A DNA stretch of 64,000 nucleotides, taken from Quadrisphaera sp. RL12-1S. GTDB lineage: Bacteria > Actinomycetota > Actinomycetes > Actinomycetales > Quadrisphaeraceae. The notes below the pieces were generated by a model. It saw only the letters and a list, made by a program, of their open reading frames with translations. It had not been told where the DNA came from and made no database searches. The position numbers and the translations under genes were made by a program. Shown piece after piece: positions 42,340 to 50,397 of this stretch. Position 1 is the first letter of the stretch. The number at the start of each line of letters is the position of its first letter. The stretch covers positions 88,724-152,723 of the forward strand of contig NZ_JACNME010000008.1 of assembly GCF_014270065.1 (NCBI RefSeq), written 5' to 3'.

Positions 42340-43218
42340 TCAGCGCAGCAGCGCGCCCCGGCTCCCGGCGACGTCGGTGAGCACCCCGGCCACGCTCAGC
42401 GCCGCTGCCCCCATGACGGCGCGGAACCCGGTGCGCCCGTCGGCGGCGGCACCGAGGGCTCCGGCGGCCCCCGCGGCGAGCAGCAGCGCCGTCGTCGTCC
42501 GGCCGAGGTCGCGCCGGCGGCCCAGGAGGAGCACGGCGTCCGCGAGCGCCACCCCCAGCGCCGCCCCGGTCCGGCTGGCGCGCGGCCCGAGGCGCTGGGG
42601 CAGGCCGCGGACCCCGGTGGCGGCGTCGGCCTCGGCGTCCGGGACGGTGTTGGCCAGGTGCGCGGCCAGGCCCAGCAGCGCGGCGGCGCCGCACAGCAGC
42701 CGCGGTGCGGGGCGGCCCGCGGCGCCGGTGGCCACGGCGGGCAGCGCGCCGAAGAAGAGCAGGTACGGCAGCGGGCTGGCGAGGGTGCCCTTGAGCCCGA
42801 GGTCGTAGCCCAGAGCGCCCACCACTCCCGCCAGGTGCAGGCGGCCGGCGCCCGCGCGGCCGCGGTCCAGGGCCAGCGAGCTCGGCACGGCGGCGGCCGC
42901 CGCCAGCACCGCGGCCGCCGCGACGGCCGCCCGGGGCAGGCGTCCTGCTGCCACGGGCTTCTCGGTGCGGCCGGCGGCGGCGTCGAGCGGGGCGTCGAGG
43001 GCGTCGTTGGTCCAGCCGATCGCCAGGTGCCCCAGCCCCACGGCGAGCGCGACCCGGCCCGCGGTGCCCGTGCGGCGTCCCGGCGCGGCCGCGGCCGCGG
43101 CCAGGGCGGCGGCGAAGGAGGTGACGGCGACCGTCGGAGCCGGGTGGCAGGCGCGGCCCAGGTCGACGACGACGGCGAGCACCGCGCGCACGGGTCCCCG
43201 CTGCGTCCCGCTGCCCAT
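42340..43218 (-). CDS. UbiA-family prenyltransferase
   Basis: The 292-residue membrane protein has eight or nine hydrophobic segments. The first aspartate motif reads [25 protein letters not shown] (near residue 70) and a second acidic motif DAEADAATG (near 193); both bind prenyl diphosphate through Mg. UbiA enzymes prenylate aromatic or other acceptors in quinone, heme or lipid synthesis; the acceptor is not known here. The ATG lies 7 nt after TAGCCT on the minus strand, so the mRNA is probably leaderless. Confidence 0.85.
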   Translation of the reverse strand: MGSGTQRGPVRAVLAVVVDLGRACHPAPTVAVTSFAAALAAAAAAPGRRTGTAGRVALAVGLGHLAIGWTNDALDAPLDAAAGRTEKPVAAGRLPRAAVAAAAVLAAAAAVPSSLALDRGRAGAGRLHLAGVVGALGYDLGLKGTLASPLPYLLFFGALPAVATGAAGRPAPRLLCGAAALLGLAAHLANTVPDAEADAATGVRGLPQRLGPRASRTGAALGVALADAVLLLGRRRDLGRTTTALLLAAGAAGALGAAADGRTGFRAVMGAAALSVAGVLTDVAGSRGALLR

Positions 43219-43251
43219 CCCGCCGAGGCTAGGGGCTGGGCGGCCGGGGCC

Positions 43252-44184
43252 TCAGCCCAGGGAGCCGGTCTGGTCCTCGTTGCGGCGCGAGGGGCGCGAG
43301 CGCACCGGCTCGACGGCGCTGGGGGCGCGCAGGGCGCGGCGCAGGGCGAGGTCCTGCTCGGCGCGGCTGACCAGCTCCGCCAGGCCCCCGGAGTCCCACG
43401 GCTCGAGCAGCCCGGACCCCACGGTCAGCGAGCAGGCCCAGCGCACGAGCGGGGCGTCGGGGCTGCCGAGCAGGCGCACGCGCAGGCGGCGCTCCAGCTC
43501 CGCGGGGGTGGTGCCGGTGCCGGGACCGAGCACCACGAAGAGGTCGTCGGCCCAGCGGCCGACCACGTCCGCGCCGCGGGTGCTGCCGCGCAGCGCGTCG
43601 GCCACACCGCCGACCACCTCCGCCACGGCCTCCGGGCCGCCGAGCTCCCGCACCGGCTCGAGGTCCCCGAGCTGCACGAGGGAGGCGTGCATCGCCCCGC
43701 TGGAGCGGCGGGCCGCGCCCAGCACGTGGCGGGCGAGCAGGTCGAGGCCGTTGGCGTTGTAGCAGCCGGTGGACTCGTCCACCACGGACACGGCGTCGGC
43801 GAGCTGCAGCGCAGCCTCCAGCTCGACGGCCGTGCGGCGGCGGGTCAGCAGGACGGCGACGGCGACGAGCGCGCCCACCACCAGCGACGCGCCCAGCCCC
43901 GCGGCCGCCTCCAGGTCTCCGCGCCCGACCGCGGCGAGCGCCACCGCGACGGTGGCGGCGGCCAGCGGCGCGGCGGCCAGGGCGGTGGCGAGACCGCTGA
44001 GCGGGACGACGGCGAGGGCGCCGCCCAGCACGGGCAGCGCGGCCGCGGGCCAGGCGGACCCGGTGGCAGCGCACAGCGCGAGGCCGGCCCCGGCGGCAGC
44101 CGCCGAGCCTCCCCACGTGCCCACCACGAGCCCCGCGGTACCCCGCGTGCCCGTGCGCCGCTGCGCCGTCTCAGCCACCTCCAC
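43252..44184 (-). CDS. Membrane protein with degenerate GGDEF domain
   Basis: The 310-residue protein has four or five hydrophobic segments (about residues 15-115). A C-terminal domain (about 125-290) follows the GGDEF fold (STGCYNANGLDLLARHVLG near 130), but the active site reads GRWADDLFVVL instead of GG(D/E)EF. The substrate residues DVDxFK are also lost. It is therefore unlikely to make cyclic di-GMP and may be a sensor or structural relic. The GTG at 44184 follows AGGGGA. It is divergent from the DUF4126 gene. Confidence 0.7.
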   Translation of the reverse strand: MEVAETAQRRTGTRGTAGLVVGTWGGSAAAAGAGLALCAATGSAWPAAALPVLGGALAVVPLSGLATALAAAPLAAATVAVALAAVGRGDLEAAAGLGASLVVGALVAVAVLLTRRRTAVELEAALQLADAVSVVDESTGCYNANGLDLLARHVLGAARRSSGAMHASLVQLGDLEPVRELGGPEAVAEVVGGVADALRGSTRGADVVGRWADDLFVVLGPGTGTTPAELERRLRVRLLGSPDAPLVRWACSLTVGSGLLEPWDSGGLAELVSRAEQDLALRRALRAPSAVEPVRSRPSRRNEDQTGSLG

Positions 44185-44386
44185 ACAGGTCCCCTCGGCG
44201 CGGAGCGCGCCCGGGGTGAGCGGGCGGCGGCCACGACCACCCGACAGGGCGAGCGCCGGCGCTGCTCCGCACTCGACGAGGGTGCCACACGAAACGCCCG
44301 AACCGCCCGAACCCGCGGGGCGCGTCCGCCGGCCCCGCGCTGCGGTCGAGTTGCCGAGCCCGCCGCGCCACCGGACCGTGGCGGGC

Positions 44387-45364
44387 ATGGCAACCACCTC
44401 TCGCCCCCGCGGGTCGGCGCTGGGCCGCGGCCTCGCTGCCGGGGCCGTCGGCACCACGGTGCTCAACGCTGTGACCTACGCCGACATGGCCTGGCGGGGT
44501 CGGCCGGCCAGCACCACCCCGGAGGACGTGGTCGAGGCGGCCGCGCGCGCCACCGGCCGGGAGGTGCCCGGGTCCGGGTCCGAGCGCAGCAACCGCCTCA
44601 CCGCCCTCGGCGCGCTGTCCGGCACGGCGGTGGGCCTGTCCACGGGGGTCGCCGTGAGCGCCGCCCGCGCGGCGGGCCTGCGCTTCTCCGCCCCGGTGGG
44701 CGCGGTGGTGACCGGGGCCGTGGCGATGGCCGCCACGGACCTGCCGATGGGCGCGCTGGGTGTGTCGGACCCGCGCACCTGGACCCGGCAGGACTGGGTG
44801 GCCGACGCCGTGCCGCACCTGGCGTTCGGGATGGCCACCCACGCCACGCTGAGGGCCCTCGAGCCCGCGGGCGAGCGGCGCCGCCGAGCCTCGGCCTCGC
44901 TCGTGCTGAGCTCGGCCCTGCTCGGGGTGGCTGCCGGCAGCCGCAGCAGCCTCGGCCTGCTGGCCCCAGCGCTGACGTCGTCGGCGTCCGCGGGCGCCAA
45001 GGCGCTCGCGGTGCTGCCGGTGGCCGGTGAGCTGGTGGCCGACAAGGCCCCCGGGACCCCGGCGCGCACCTCGGCGCAGGGCCTGCCGGCACGGTTCGTC
45101 TCGGCGACCGGCGGGGCCGCGGCCCTCGCTGCCCGCGAGAGCGCCAACGCCGTCGTCCCCTCCGTCGCCGCCGCGGCGGGCGCCGCGGGCGGGGCCTGGG
45201 GCGGTCTGGCGTGGCGGCGCTGGGCCTCGGCCCGGGTGCCGGACTGGCAGGCGGCGCTGGTGGAGGACGGCGTGGCGGTGGCCCTGGCGGCCGTGGCGTG
45301 CCTGACCGGCCGCCGCTCCGCTCGCGCGACTACTCTGGACGGTCCCGCGCCCGTCGGGCGTTGA
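44387..45364 (+). CDS. Membrane protein with a DUF4126-like C-terminal half
   Basis: The 325-residue protein is alanine-rich and hydrophobic. Its N-terminal half has several short membrane-like helices. The C-terminal half contains AGSRSSLGLLAPAL, GELVADKAPGTPARTSAQGLPARF and the ending DWQAALVEDGVAVALAA. These recall the DUF4126 family, where GElvaDKlPgtPsRt is conserved. The function is unknown. No ribosome site is clear before the ATG. It is followed after 57 bp by a 41-residue peptide gene in the same direction, possibly cotranscribed. Confidence 0.65.
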   Translation: MATTSRPRGSALGRGLAAGAVGTTVLNAVTYADMAWRGRPASTTPEDVVEAAARATGREVPGSGSERSNRLTALGALSGTAVGLSTGVAVSAARAAGLRFSAPVGAVVTGAVAMAATDLPMGALGVSDPRTWTRQDWVADAVPHLAFGMATHATLRALEPAGERRRRASASLVLSSALLGVAAGSRSSLGLLAPALTSSASAGAKALAVLPVAGELVADKAPGTPARTSAQGLPARFVSATGGAAALAARESANAVVPSVAAAAGAAGGAWGGLAWRRWASARVPDWQAALVEDGVAVALAAVACLTGRRSARATTLDGPAPVGR

Positions 45365-45421
45365 GGCTCTCGCAGGGCTCCTGCCCGCACCCGCGCCCAG
45401 CTCATCTCCTGGAGGACCCCC

Positions 45422-45547
45422 GTGACGCAGACCACCGCCACCACCGCTCCCGCCGAGCCGCAGGCCGCGGCCGAGGACGACGACTGGCTGACCGGCGCCA
45501 CCGCCTGCTCGATCGAGAACGGCGAGGACTGCGAGGCGTGCCAGTGA
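45422..45547 (+). CDS. Small cysteine-containing peptide (41 residues)
   Basis: This short frame has a GTG start six bases after GGAGG and is followed by a terminator. The N-terminal half is Thr/Ala/Pro-rich (TQTTATTAPAEPQAAAE). The C-terminal half is acidic and ends ACSIENGEDCEACQ with cysteines at 29, 37 and 40. The leader-plus-core look resembles a peptide natural-product precursor or a metal-binding peptide, but no modification enzyme or transporter lies beside it. It is not recognised as a known family. The good ribosome site, the terminator and a single tryptophan after DDD support a real gene. Confidence 0.65.
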   Translation: MTQTTATTAPAEPQAAAEDDDWLTGATACSIENGEDCEACQ

Positions 45548-45572
45548 CGGCTCGCTGAGCCCGATGGTGGCG

Positions 45573-45611
45573 GGAGACCGTCAGGAGCCCTCACGGGCCC
45601 TGGCGGTCTCC
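45573..45611. terminator. Bidirectional terminator after the small peptide
   Basis: A long hairpin is built from GGAGACCG...CGGTCTCC (45573-45580 and 45604-45611) with inner CAGG/CCTG and GCCC/GGGC pairs, followed by TTCT on the plus strand. It overlaps the end of the convergent ChaB-like gene. Confidence 0.78.
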
Positions 45612-46033
45612 TTCTCGTTGGCCCGCTGCAGGGCCGCCACCAGCTCGTCCTTGGTCATGGAGGACCGGCCGGGCACGTCGAGGCGCCGCGCCAGGTCGAG
45701 CAGGTGCGCCTTGGTGGCGTGCGCGTCCACCCCGCCGGCCGTGGGGAGGTCAGCGCCGTCGCCAGCGGCGCCGCGCTCGGCCTGGGCGTCGGAGGGGCCG
45801 CGGCGCCCGCCCTCCTTGGGCTCCCAGTGGTCCCCGACCTTCTCGTGGGTGTGCTTCAGCGCCGCGAACGCCGTGCGGCGGGCCCGCTCGGCGGTGTTCG
45901 GCTCGTCGGCGTAGGTCTCCTCCGCGGAGTCGTGAGCCTTCGCGAACGTCGCCTGCGCCTTCTCGTCCGAGCGCTGCAGCGTGCTGGGCAGCTCGTCCTC
46001 GCGGACCTTCCCGGTCTTCGTGGTCATCGCCAT
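45581..46033 (-). CDS. ChaB-like protein with Rho-N type C-terminus
   Basis: The 150-residue protein has a ChaB domain (about residues 12-72: ELPSTLQRSDEKAQATFAKAHDSAEETYAD...KVGDHWEPK). A Gly/Ala linker follows, then a small helical domain (about 105-140, HATKAHLLDLARRLDVPGRSSMTKDELVAALQRA) like the Rho N-terminal or SAP fold that binds nucleic acid. ChaB was named as a cation-transport regulator, but that role is weakly supported. ATG at 46033 or at 46027 are both possible. Such proteins are often found in stress-related actinobacterial loci. Confidence 0.78.
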   Translation of the reverse strand: MAMTTKTGKVREDELPSTLQRSDEKAQATFAKAHDSAEETYADEPNTAERARRTAFAALKHTHEKVGDHWEPKEGGRRGPSDAQAERGAAGDGADLPTAGGVDAHATKAHLLDLARRLDVPGRSSMTKDELVAALQRANEKETARAREGS

Positions 46034-46092
46034 GCGCCGCCCCTACCCGCGCGGACGGGCGTCGAAGCGCCCGCGTCCCGGCGGGTCACCCG

Positions 46093-46500
46093 TCAGGCGG
46101 CGGGCACGACCTGCGCGGTGCAGAAGGCGCAGCGCGTGGCCTTCACCGGGATCTTGGACAGGCACTCGGGGCACTCGTGCACGGGGGCCTTCGGCTCCGG
46201 CTCGGTGCGGTAGCGCGCCATGAGCGCGTTGACCGGCTTGACCACCAGGAAGTAGAGGATCGCCGCGGTGATGACGAACGCGACGAGGGCGTTGATGAAG
46301 GCACCGATGCCGAACTTGCTGCCGTTCACCGTGAAGGCCAGCGCTGAGAAGTCGGGGACGCCCCCGAAGGCGCCCAGCAGCGGCGTCAGCAGGTTCTCGG
46401 TGAACGACTTGACCACGGCTCCGAACGCCGCGCCGATGAGCACGGCGATGGCCAGGTCGACCACGTTGCCGCGCAGGATGAACTCGCGGAAGCCCTTCAC
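46093..46500 (-). CDS. mscL: Large-conductance mechanosensitive channel MscL with zinc-ribbon tail
   Basis: The 135-residue protein starts KGFREFILRGNVVDLAIAVLIGAAFG (N-helix and first membrane helix). A periplasmic loop and a second membrane helix (ALVAFVITAAILYFLVV) follow. It opens on hypo-osmotic shock to release solutes. The C-terminus, instead of the usual charged helix alone, has Cys110-x2-Cys113 and Cys124-x2-Cys127, a small zinc ribbon. The GTG start follows GAGGAGG. Confidence 0.93.
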   Translation of the reverse strand: MKGFREFILRGNVVDLAIAVLIGAAFGAVVKSFTENLLTPLLGAFGGVPDFSALAFTVNGSKFGIGAFINALVAFVITAAILYFLVVKPVNALMARYRTEPEPKAPVHECPECLSKIPVKATRCAFCTAQVVPAA

Positions 46501-46676
46501 GGCTCCTCCTCGGGGTCGGACGTGTGGTGGTGGTTGCCGGGGCAGACGGATCTGCGCAGGCATCATGGCAGCCGTCGTCGTCCGTCGGGAGGGGTACGGC
46601 TGGACCGGCCAGGGCTGACCGGCGAGCATGTCCCGCAGGCGCCGCCGCTGGTGACGGCGCCGGAGGGAGGACACCC

Positions 46677-48344
46677 GTGACCACCGCCGCCGCAGCGCCG
46701 CACACCGGCAGCCAGGGCCCCCAGCGGACAGACCGCCCGGCCTGGCCCGACCCGCGCGCGGACGCCCTGTCGGGGCCCGGTCTGGGCTCGCTGTCCGTGG
46801 CCTCCCTGCTGGCCTCCTCCGCGGTGCGCCACGCCGACCGCACGGCCGTGGTGTGCGGCTCCGAGCGGGTCACGTACGCGCAGTTTTGGGAGCAGGCCCG
46901 CGCGTACGCCGGCGCCTTCCGGGCCCGCGGCGTCGGCCCGGGCGACCGCGTGGCGGTGCTCGTGCCGAACGTGCCCGACTTCCCGCGGGTCTACTTCGGC
47001 CTGCTGGCGCTGGGCGCCGTCGTCGTCCCCGTCCACCTGCTCTTCACCGCCGACGAGGTCGAGCACGTGCTGCGCGACTCCGGCGCCACCCTCGTGGTGG
47101 CCGCCGCGCCGGTGCTGGCGGCGGCGCTGCCCGCCGCGGCGGCAGCCGGGATCCCGGTGGTGACCGTCCTCGTGCCGGACGACCAGCGCGAGAAGGTGCC
47201 CGCCCCGCGGCTGGAGGACGAGGCGCGCGCGGCCGAGCCGCTGGAGCGCCTCGTGCCCGTCCCCCCGCTGGCCCCCGCCACGGTCCTCTACACCTCCGGC
47301 ACCACCGGCAGGCCGAAGGGCGCGGTCGGCAGCCACCTGGCGATCGTCGAGAACGTCAACACGGTGCTCATCGACTGCTTCGACATGCGCACCGGCGACG
47401 TCGTCTTCGGCGGGCTGCCGCTGTTCCACACCTTCGGCCAGGTGTGCGTCATGAACACCGCCTTCCGCGTCGGGGCCATGGTGCTGCTGCTGCCGAAGTT
47501 CGACCCGGCCACCGCACTGCGGATCATGGACGCCGAGCAGGCGACGGTGTTCATCGGCGTCCCCACCATGTACGGGGCGCTGCTGCAGGCCGCCGGTCCC
47601 CACCGCGAGGGCGGCGGCCAGCTGCCGCCGCTGCGGTACGCCATCTCCGGTGGCGCGGCGCTGGCAGAGGCGGTGCTCGAGAGGTTCCAGCAGGTCTTCG
47701 AGGCTCCGGTCCACGAGGGCTACGGCCTCACCGAGACCTCTCCGGTGGCCTCCTTCAACCGCGTCGGGGAGCCGGCCGTCGCCGGGTCGGTGGGCTTCCC
47801 CGTGTGGGGCGTGGAGGCCGAGGTCACCGACCCCGGGCACCCCGAGCGCATCGTGGTGCTGCCGCCCGGGGAGCGCGGCGAGCTGGTCATCCGGGGCCAC
47901 AACCTCTTCAAGGGCTACCTCGGCAACCCCGACGCCACCGAGGCGGCCGTGGTGGACGGCTGGCTGCGCACCGGCGACATCGCCACCAAGGACGACGAGG
48001 GCCGCCTCCGCATCGTCGACCGCGCCAAGGACATGATCATCCGCAACGGCTACAACGTGTACTGCCGCGAGGTGGAGGAGGTCCTGGTCCGCTACCCCGG
48101 GGTCGCGTCCGTGGCCGTCTTCGGAGTGGCCGACGACGAGCACGGCCAGGAGGTCCACGCCGCCGTGGTGGTGGAGGACTCCGAGGCCGGCCGCGCCTTC
48201 GACCCCGACGCGATGGTCGCGCAGGCGCGCCAGCACCTGGCGGCGTACAAGTACCCGCGGGTGGTGCACGTGCGGGAGGCCATGCCCCAGGGACCCAGCG
48301 GGAAGATCCTCAAGCGGGAGCTCGTGGCGGAGTACGAAGGCTGA
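46677..48344 (+). CDS. Long-chain acyl-CoA synthetase (AMP-forming)
   Basis: The 555-residue enzyme activates a fatty acid with ATP and CoA through an acyl-adenylate. Motifs are YTSGTTGRPKGA (near residue 203), the acyl-binding GYGLTETSP (near 347), GWLRTGDIA (near 427), and the catalytic lysine in GPSGKILKRE (near 543). No signal peptide is present; the protein is cytoplasmic or loosely membrane-associated. GTG follows GGAGGGAGG. It stands alone, divergent from mscL. Confidence 0.92.
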   Translation: MTTAAAAPHTGSQGPQRTDRPAWPDPRADALSGPGLGSLSVASLLASSAVRHADRTAVVCGSERVTYAQFWEQARAYAGAFRARGVGPGDRVAVLVPNVPDFPRVYFGLLALGAVVVPVHLLFTADEVEHVLRDSGATLVVAAAPVLAAALPAAAAAGIPVVTVLVPDDQREKVPAPRLEDEARAAEPLERLVPVPPLAPATVLYTSGTTGRPKGAVGSHLAIVENVNTVLIDCFDMRTGDVVFGGLPLFHTFGQVCVMNTAFRVGAMVLLLPKFDPATALRIMDAEQATVFIGVPTMYGALLQAAGPHREGGGQLPPLRYAISGGAALAEAVLERFQQVFEAPVHEGYGLTETSPVASFNRVGEPAVAGSVGFPVWGVEAEVTDPGHPERIVVLPPGERGELVIRGHNLFKGYLGNPDATEAAVVDGWLRTGDIATKDDEGRLRIVDRAKDMIIRNGYNVYCREVEEVLVRYPGVASVAVFGVADDEHGQEVHAAVVVEDSEAGRAFDPDAMVAQARQHLAAYKYPRVVHVREAMPQGPSGKILKRELVAEYEG

Positions 48345-48381
48345 CCGGCTCCACAGGTCAGCGCGGAGGTCAGCTCAGACG

Positions 48382-49008
48382 TCAGCGCAGCACGCCGCGG
48401 TCGCGCGCCCGCGCGACCGCGGCGGTGCGCGAGGTCACGTCGAGCTTGGTGAAGACGTGCACGAGGTGGCTCTTCACCGTGGGTTCGCTGATGCTCAGCT
48501 CCGCCGCGATGTCGCCGTTGGAGCGACCGTCGGCCACCAGCGCCAGCACCTCCACCTCCCGCGGCGTCAGCGACGTCTGCGGCGCCCGCACCCGGGCGAG
48601 CAGGCGGCTGGCCACGGCGGGCGCCAGCGCGCTCTCCCCCGCCGCCGCCGCCCGCACCGCCGCGAGCAGCTCGGCGGGCGGCGCGTCCTTGAGCAGGTAG
48701 CCGCTGGCGCCGGCCTCGACCGCGCCCAGGATGTCGCCGTCGGTGTCGTAGTTGGTCAGCACCAGCACGGGCGGGGCGTCGGGCAGGGCGCGGATGCGCC
48801 GCGTGGCCTCGGCGCCCCCGGGTGCCCCCGGGGCGGGGTCCAGCTGCAGGTCCATGAGGACGACGTCGGGCGCGTGGTCGACCGCTGCGCGCACCGCCTC
48901 CTCGCAGGTGGCGGCCTCCGCGACGACCGCGATGCCCTCCTGCTCCAGCAGCGCCCGCAGGCCCAGGCGCACCACGGGGTGGTCGTCGACCAGCACCACC
49001 CGGGTCAT
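48382..49008 (-). CDS. LuxR-type response regulator
   Basis: The 208-residue protein has a receiver domain with the acidic pair VDDHP, the phospho-aspartate in VVLMDLQLD (near residue 53) and the lysine in YLLKDAPP (near 104). A LuxR helix-turn-helix follows (LTPREVEVLALVADGRSNGDIAAELSISEPTVKSHLVHVFTKL). It overlaps the upstream histidine kinase gene in ATGA (49005-49008). The divergent ABC exporter at 50398 is the probable target, by neighbourhood only. Confidence 0.93.
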   Translation of the reverse strand: MTRVVLVDDHPVVRLGLRALLEQEGIAVVAEAATCEEAVRAAVDHAPDVVLMDLQLDPAPGAPGGAEATRRIRALPDAPPVLVLTNYDTDGDILGAVEAGASGYLLKDAPPAELLAAVRAAAAGESALAPAVASRLLARVRAPQTSLTPREVEVLALVADGRSNGDIAAELSISEPTVKSHLVHVFTKLDVTSRTAAVARARDRGVLR

Positions 49009-50237
49009 GCCGGCACCTCCGCACCGGTGGCGGTGAGCTGTCCGGGAACGGCCGGGGCGTCGGGCAGCTCCACCTCCACCGCGGTGCCGCGGCCCACGGC
49101 GGTGCGCACCGCGAGGCCGCCGCCGAGCTGCTCGACGCGCTCGCGCACGGCGCGCAGCCCGAAGTGACCAGCGCCGCCTGCGGTCCGCTCGGCCACGGCG
49201 GCGGGCTCGAACCCGCACCCGTCGTCGACCACCGACAGCCGGGTCGCACCCGGCAGCCGCTGCAGGCGCACCTCGACGCGGGCGGCGCCGGAGTGCTGGG
49301 CGGCGTTGGCCACCGCTCCCTGGGCGATGCGCAGCAGCGCGGTGGCCACCTGCACCGGCGGCTCCGCGTCGCCGACCTCCCCGTCTGCCGCCCTGTCGGG
49401 CCCGACCACGTCCACGACGAACCCGGGACGGCTCCACTGGGTGGCGGCCAGGCGGCGCAGCGCCGCGAGCAGGCCCTGGTCGGCCAGTGGGGGCGGTGCG
49501 AGCTCGGCGATGAGGGCGCGCGCCTCGGCCAGGCTGGCGGCGGCGGTGTCGCGGGCCAGCCGCACGTGCGGGACGCCCGGGCCGCGGGGGTCGGCGCGCT
49601 CGGCCACGTGGAGCAGCAGCTGGATGCTCGACAGGCCCTGGGCCACGGTGTCGTGCAGGTCCCGGGCGATCCGGGCGCGCTCGGCGAGGGCCCCGGCGGT
49701 GCGCTCGCTGGCGGCCAGGTCGGCGCGGGCGGCCACCAGCTCCGCCAGCAGCAGCTCGCGCTCGGCGGCCTCGCGGGCGAGGGCCCGGTAGCCCAGGCCG
49801 ATGGCCAGGGCCACGCCCGCGGCGAGCACCGGGCCCACCACGCCGCCCACGGTGAGGCCACCGCCGCGGGCCGTCGCGAGCGCGGCGACCACGGTCGCGA
49901 CGACGACAGCGGCCGGGCCCCACCAGCGCGGCAGCAGGTGCAGCGACAGGAAGTAGAGGGGGAAGACGAGGTAGGCGGCCTGGGGCGAGACCGCCACCAG
50001 CGCCACCCACAGCAGGCCCAGCGCCGCCAGCCACACCCGGGAGCGCACGCGCCGCCCCGGGCGCGCGAGCACCGCGCCGGCGGCGTAGACGGCCACCAGC
50101 GCCGCGGCCAGCGCCGCCACCGCGGTGCGGTCCGCGGGGTCCGCCAGGACGACGACGAGCGCGGCAACGCCCACCACGAGCAGGTGCAGGCCCACGCGCA
50201 GTCCGAGGACCACGGGGGCGAGGGCGTCGCGGTGCAC
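49005..50237 (-). CDS. Sensor histidine kinase (HisKA_3 type)
   Basis: The 410-residue kinase has five or six membrane segments (residues 8-165) with little external sequence. The dimerisation and phospho-acceptor helix is ERARIARDLHDTVAQGLSSIQ (His near residue 204), and the ATPase domain has ANAAQHSGAAR and VVDDGCGF. This is the NarL/LiaS-like class. The GTG start lies 6 nt after TAGCGT, so the mRNA is near-leaderless. It forms an operon with the response regulator. Confidence 0.92.
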   Translation of the reverse strand: MHRDALAPVVLGLRVGLHLLVVGVAALVVVLADPADRTAVAALAAALVAVYAAGAVLARPGRRVRSRVWLAALGLLWVALVAVSPQAAYLVFPLYFLSLHLLPRWWGPAAVVVATVVAALATARGGGLTVGGVVGPVLAAGVALAIGLGYRALAREAAERELLLAELVAARADLAASERTAGALAERARIARDLHDTVAQGLSSIQLLLHVAERADPRGPGVPHVRLARDTAAASLAEARALIAELAPPPLADQGLLAALRRLAATQWSRPGFVVDVVGPDRAADGEVGDAEPPVQVATALLRIAQGAVANAAQHSGAARVEVRLQRLPGATRLSVVDDGCGFEPAAVAERTAGGAGHFGLRAVRERVEQLGGGLAVRTAVGRGTAVEVELPDAPAVPGQLTATGAEVPA

Positions 50238-50397
50238 CGCGCGACGCTAACCGCGCGCCGGCGGGCCGCGCATCCGTCGAAGGACGGAGTCCGGCCTCCC
50301 ACCCGCGCTCCGCCGGGAGCCGCCTCACGGGCGATGCCGGGACCGGCGCGTGGCGAGCACGGTGGACACCACTCGTCCTCGACCCAGGAGGTCCCCC

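Noticed and set aside
38309..42808. A 1499-codon open frame on the plus strand opposite leuS, and other long frames such as 383-2674 (+).
   Set aside because: They mirror real genes on the other strand, have low-complexity His/Val/Gly-rich translations, no ribosome sites and no family resemblance. High GC makes such frames expected.
45360..46033. A peptide natural-product cluster around the 41-residue peptide.
   Set aside because: No radical SAM, cyclodehydratase, lanthionine synthetase, protease or dedicated exporter is adjacent. The peptide is kept as an orphan.
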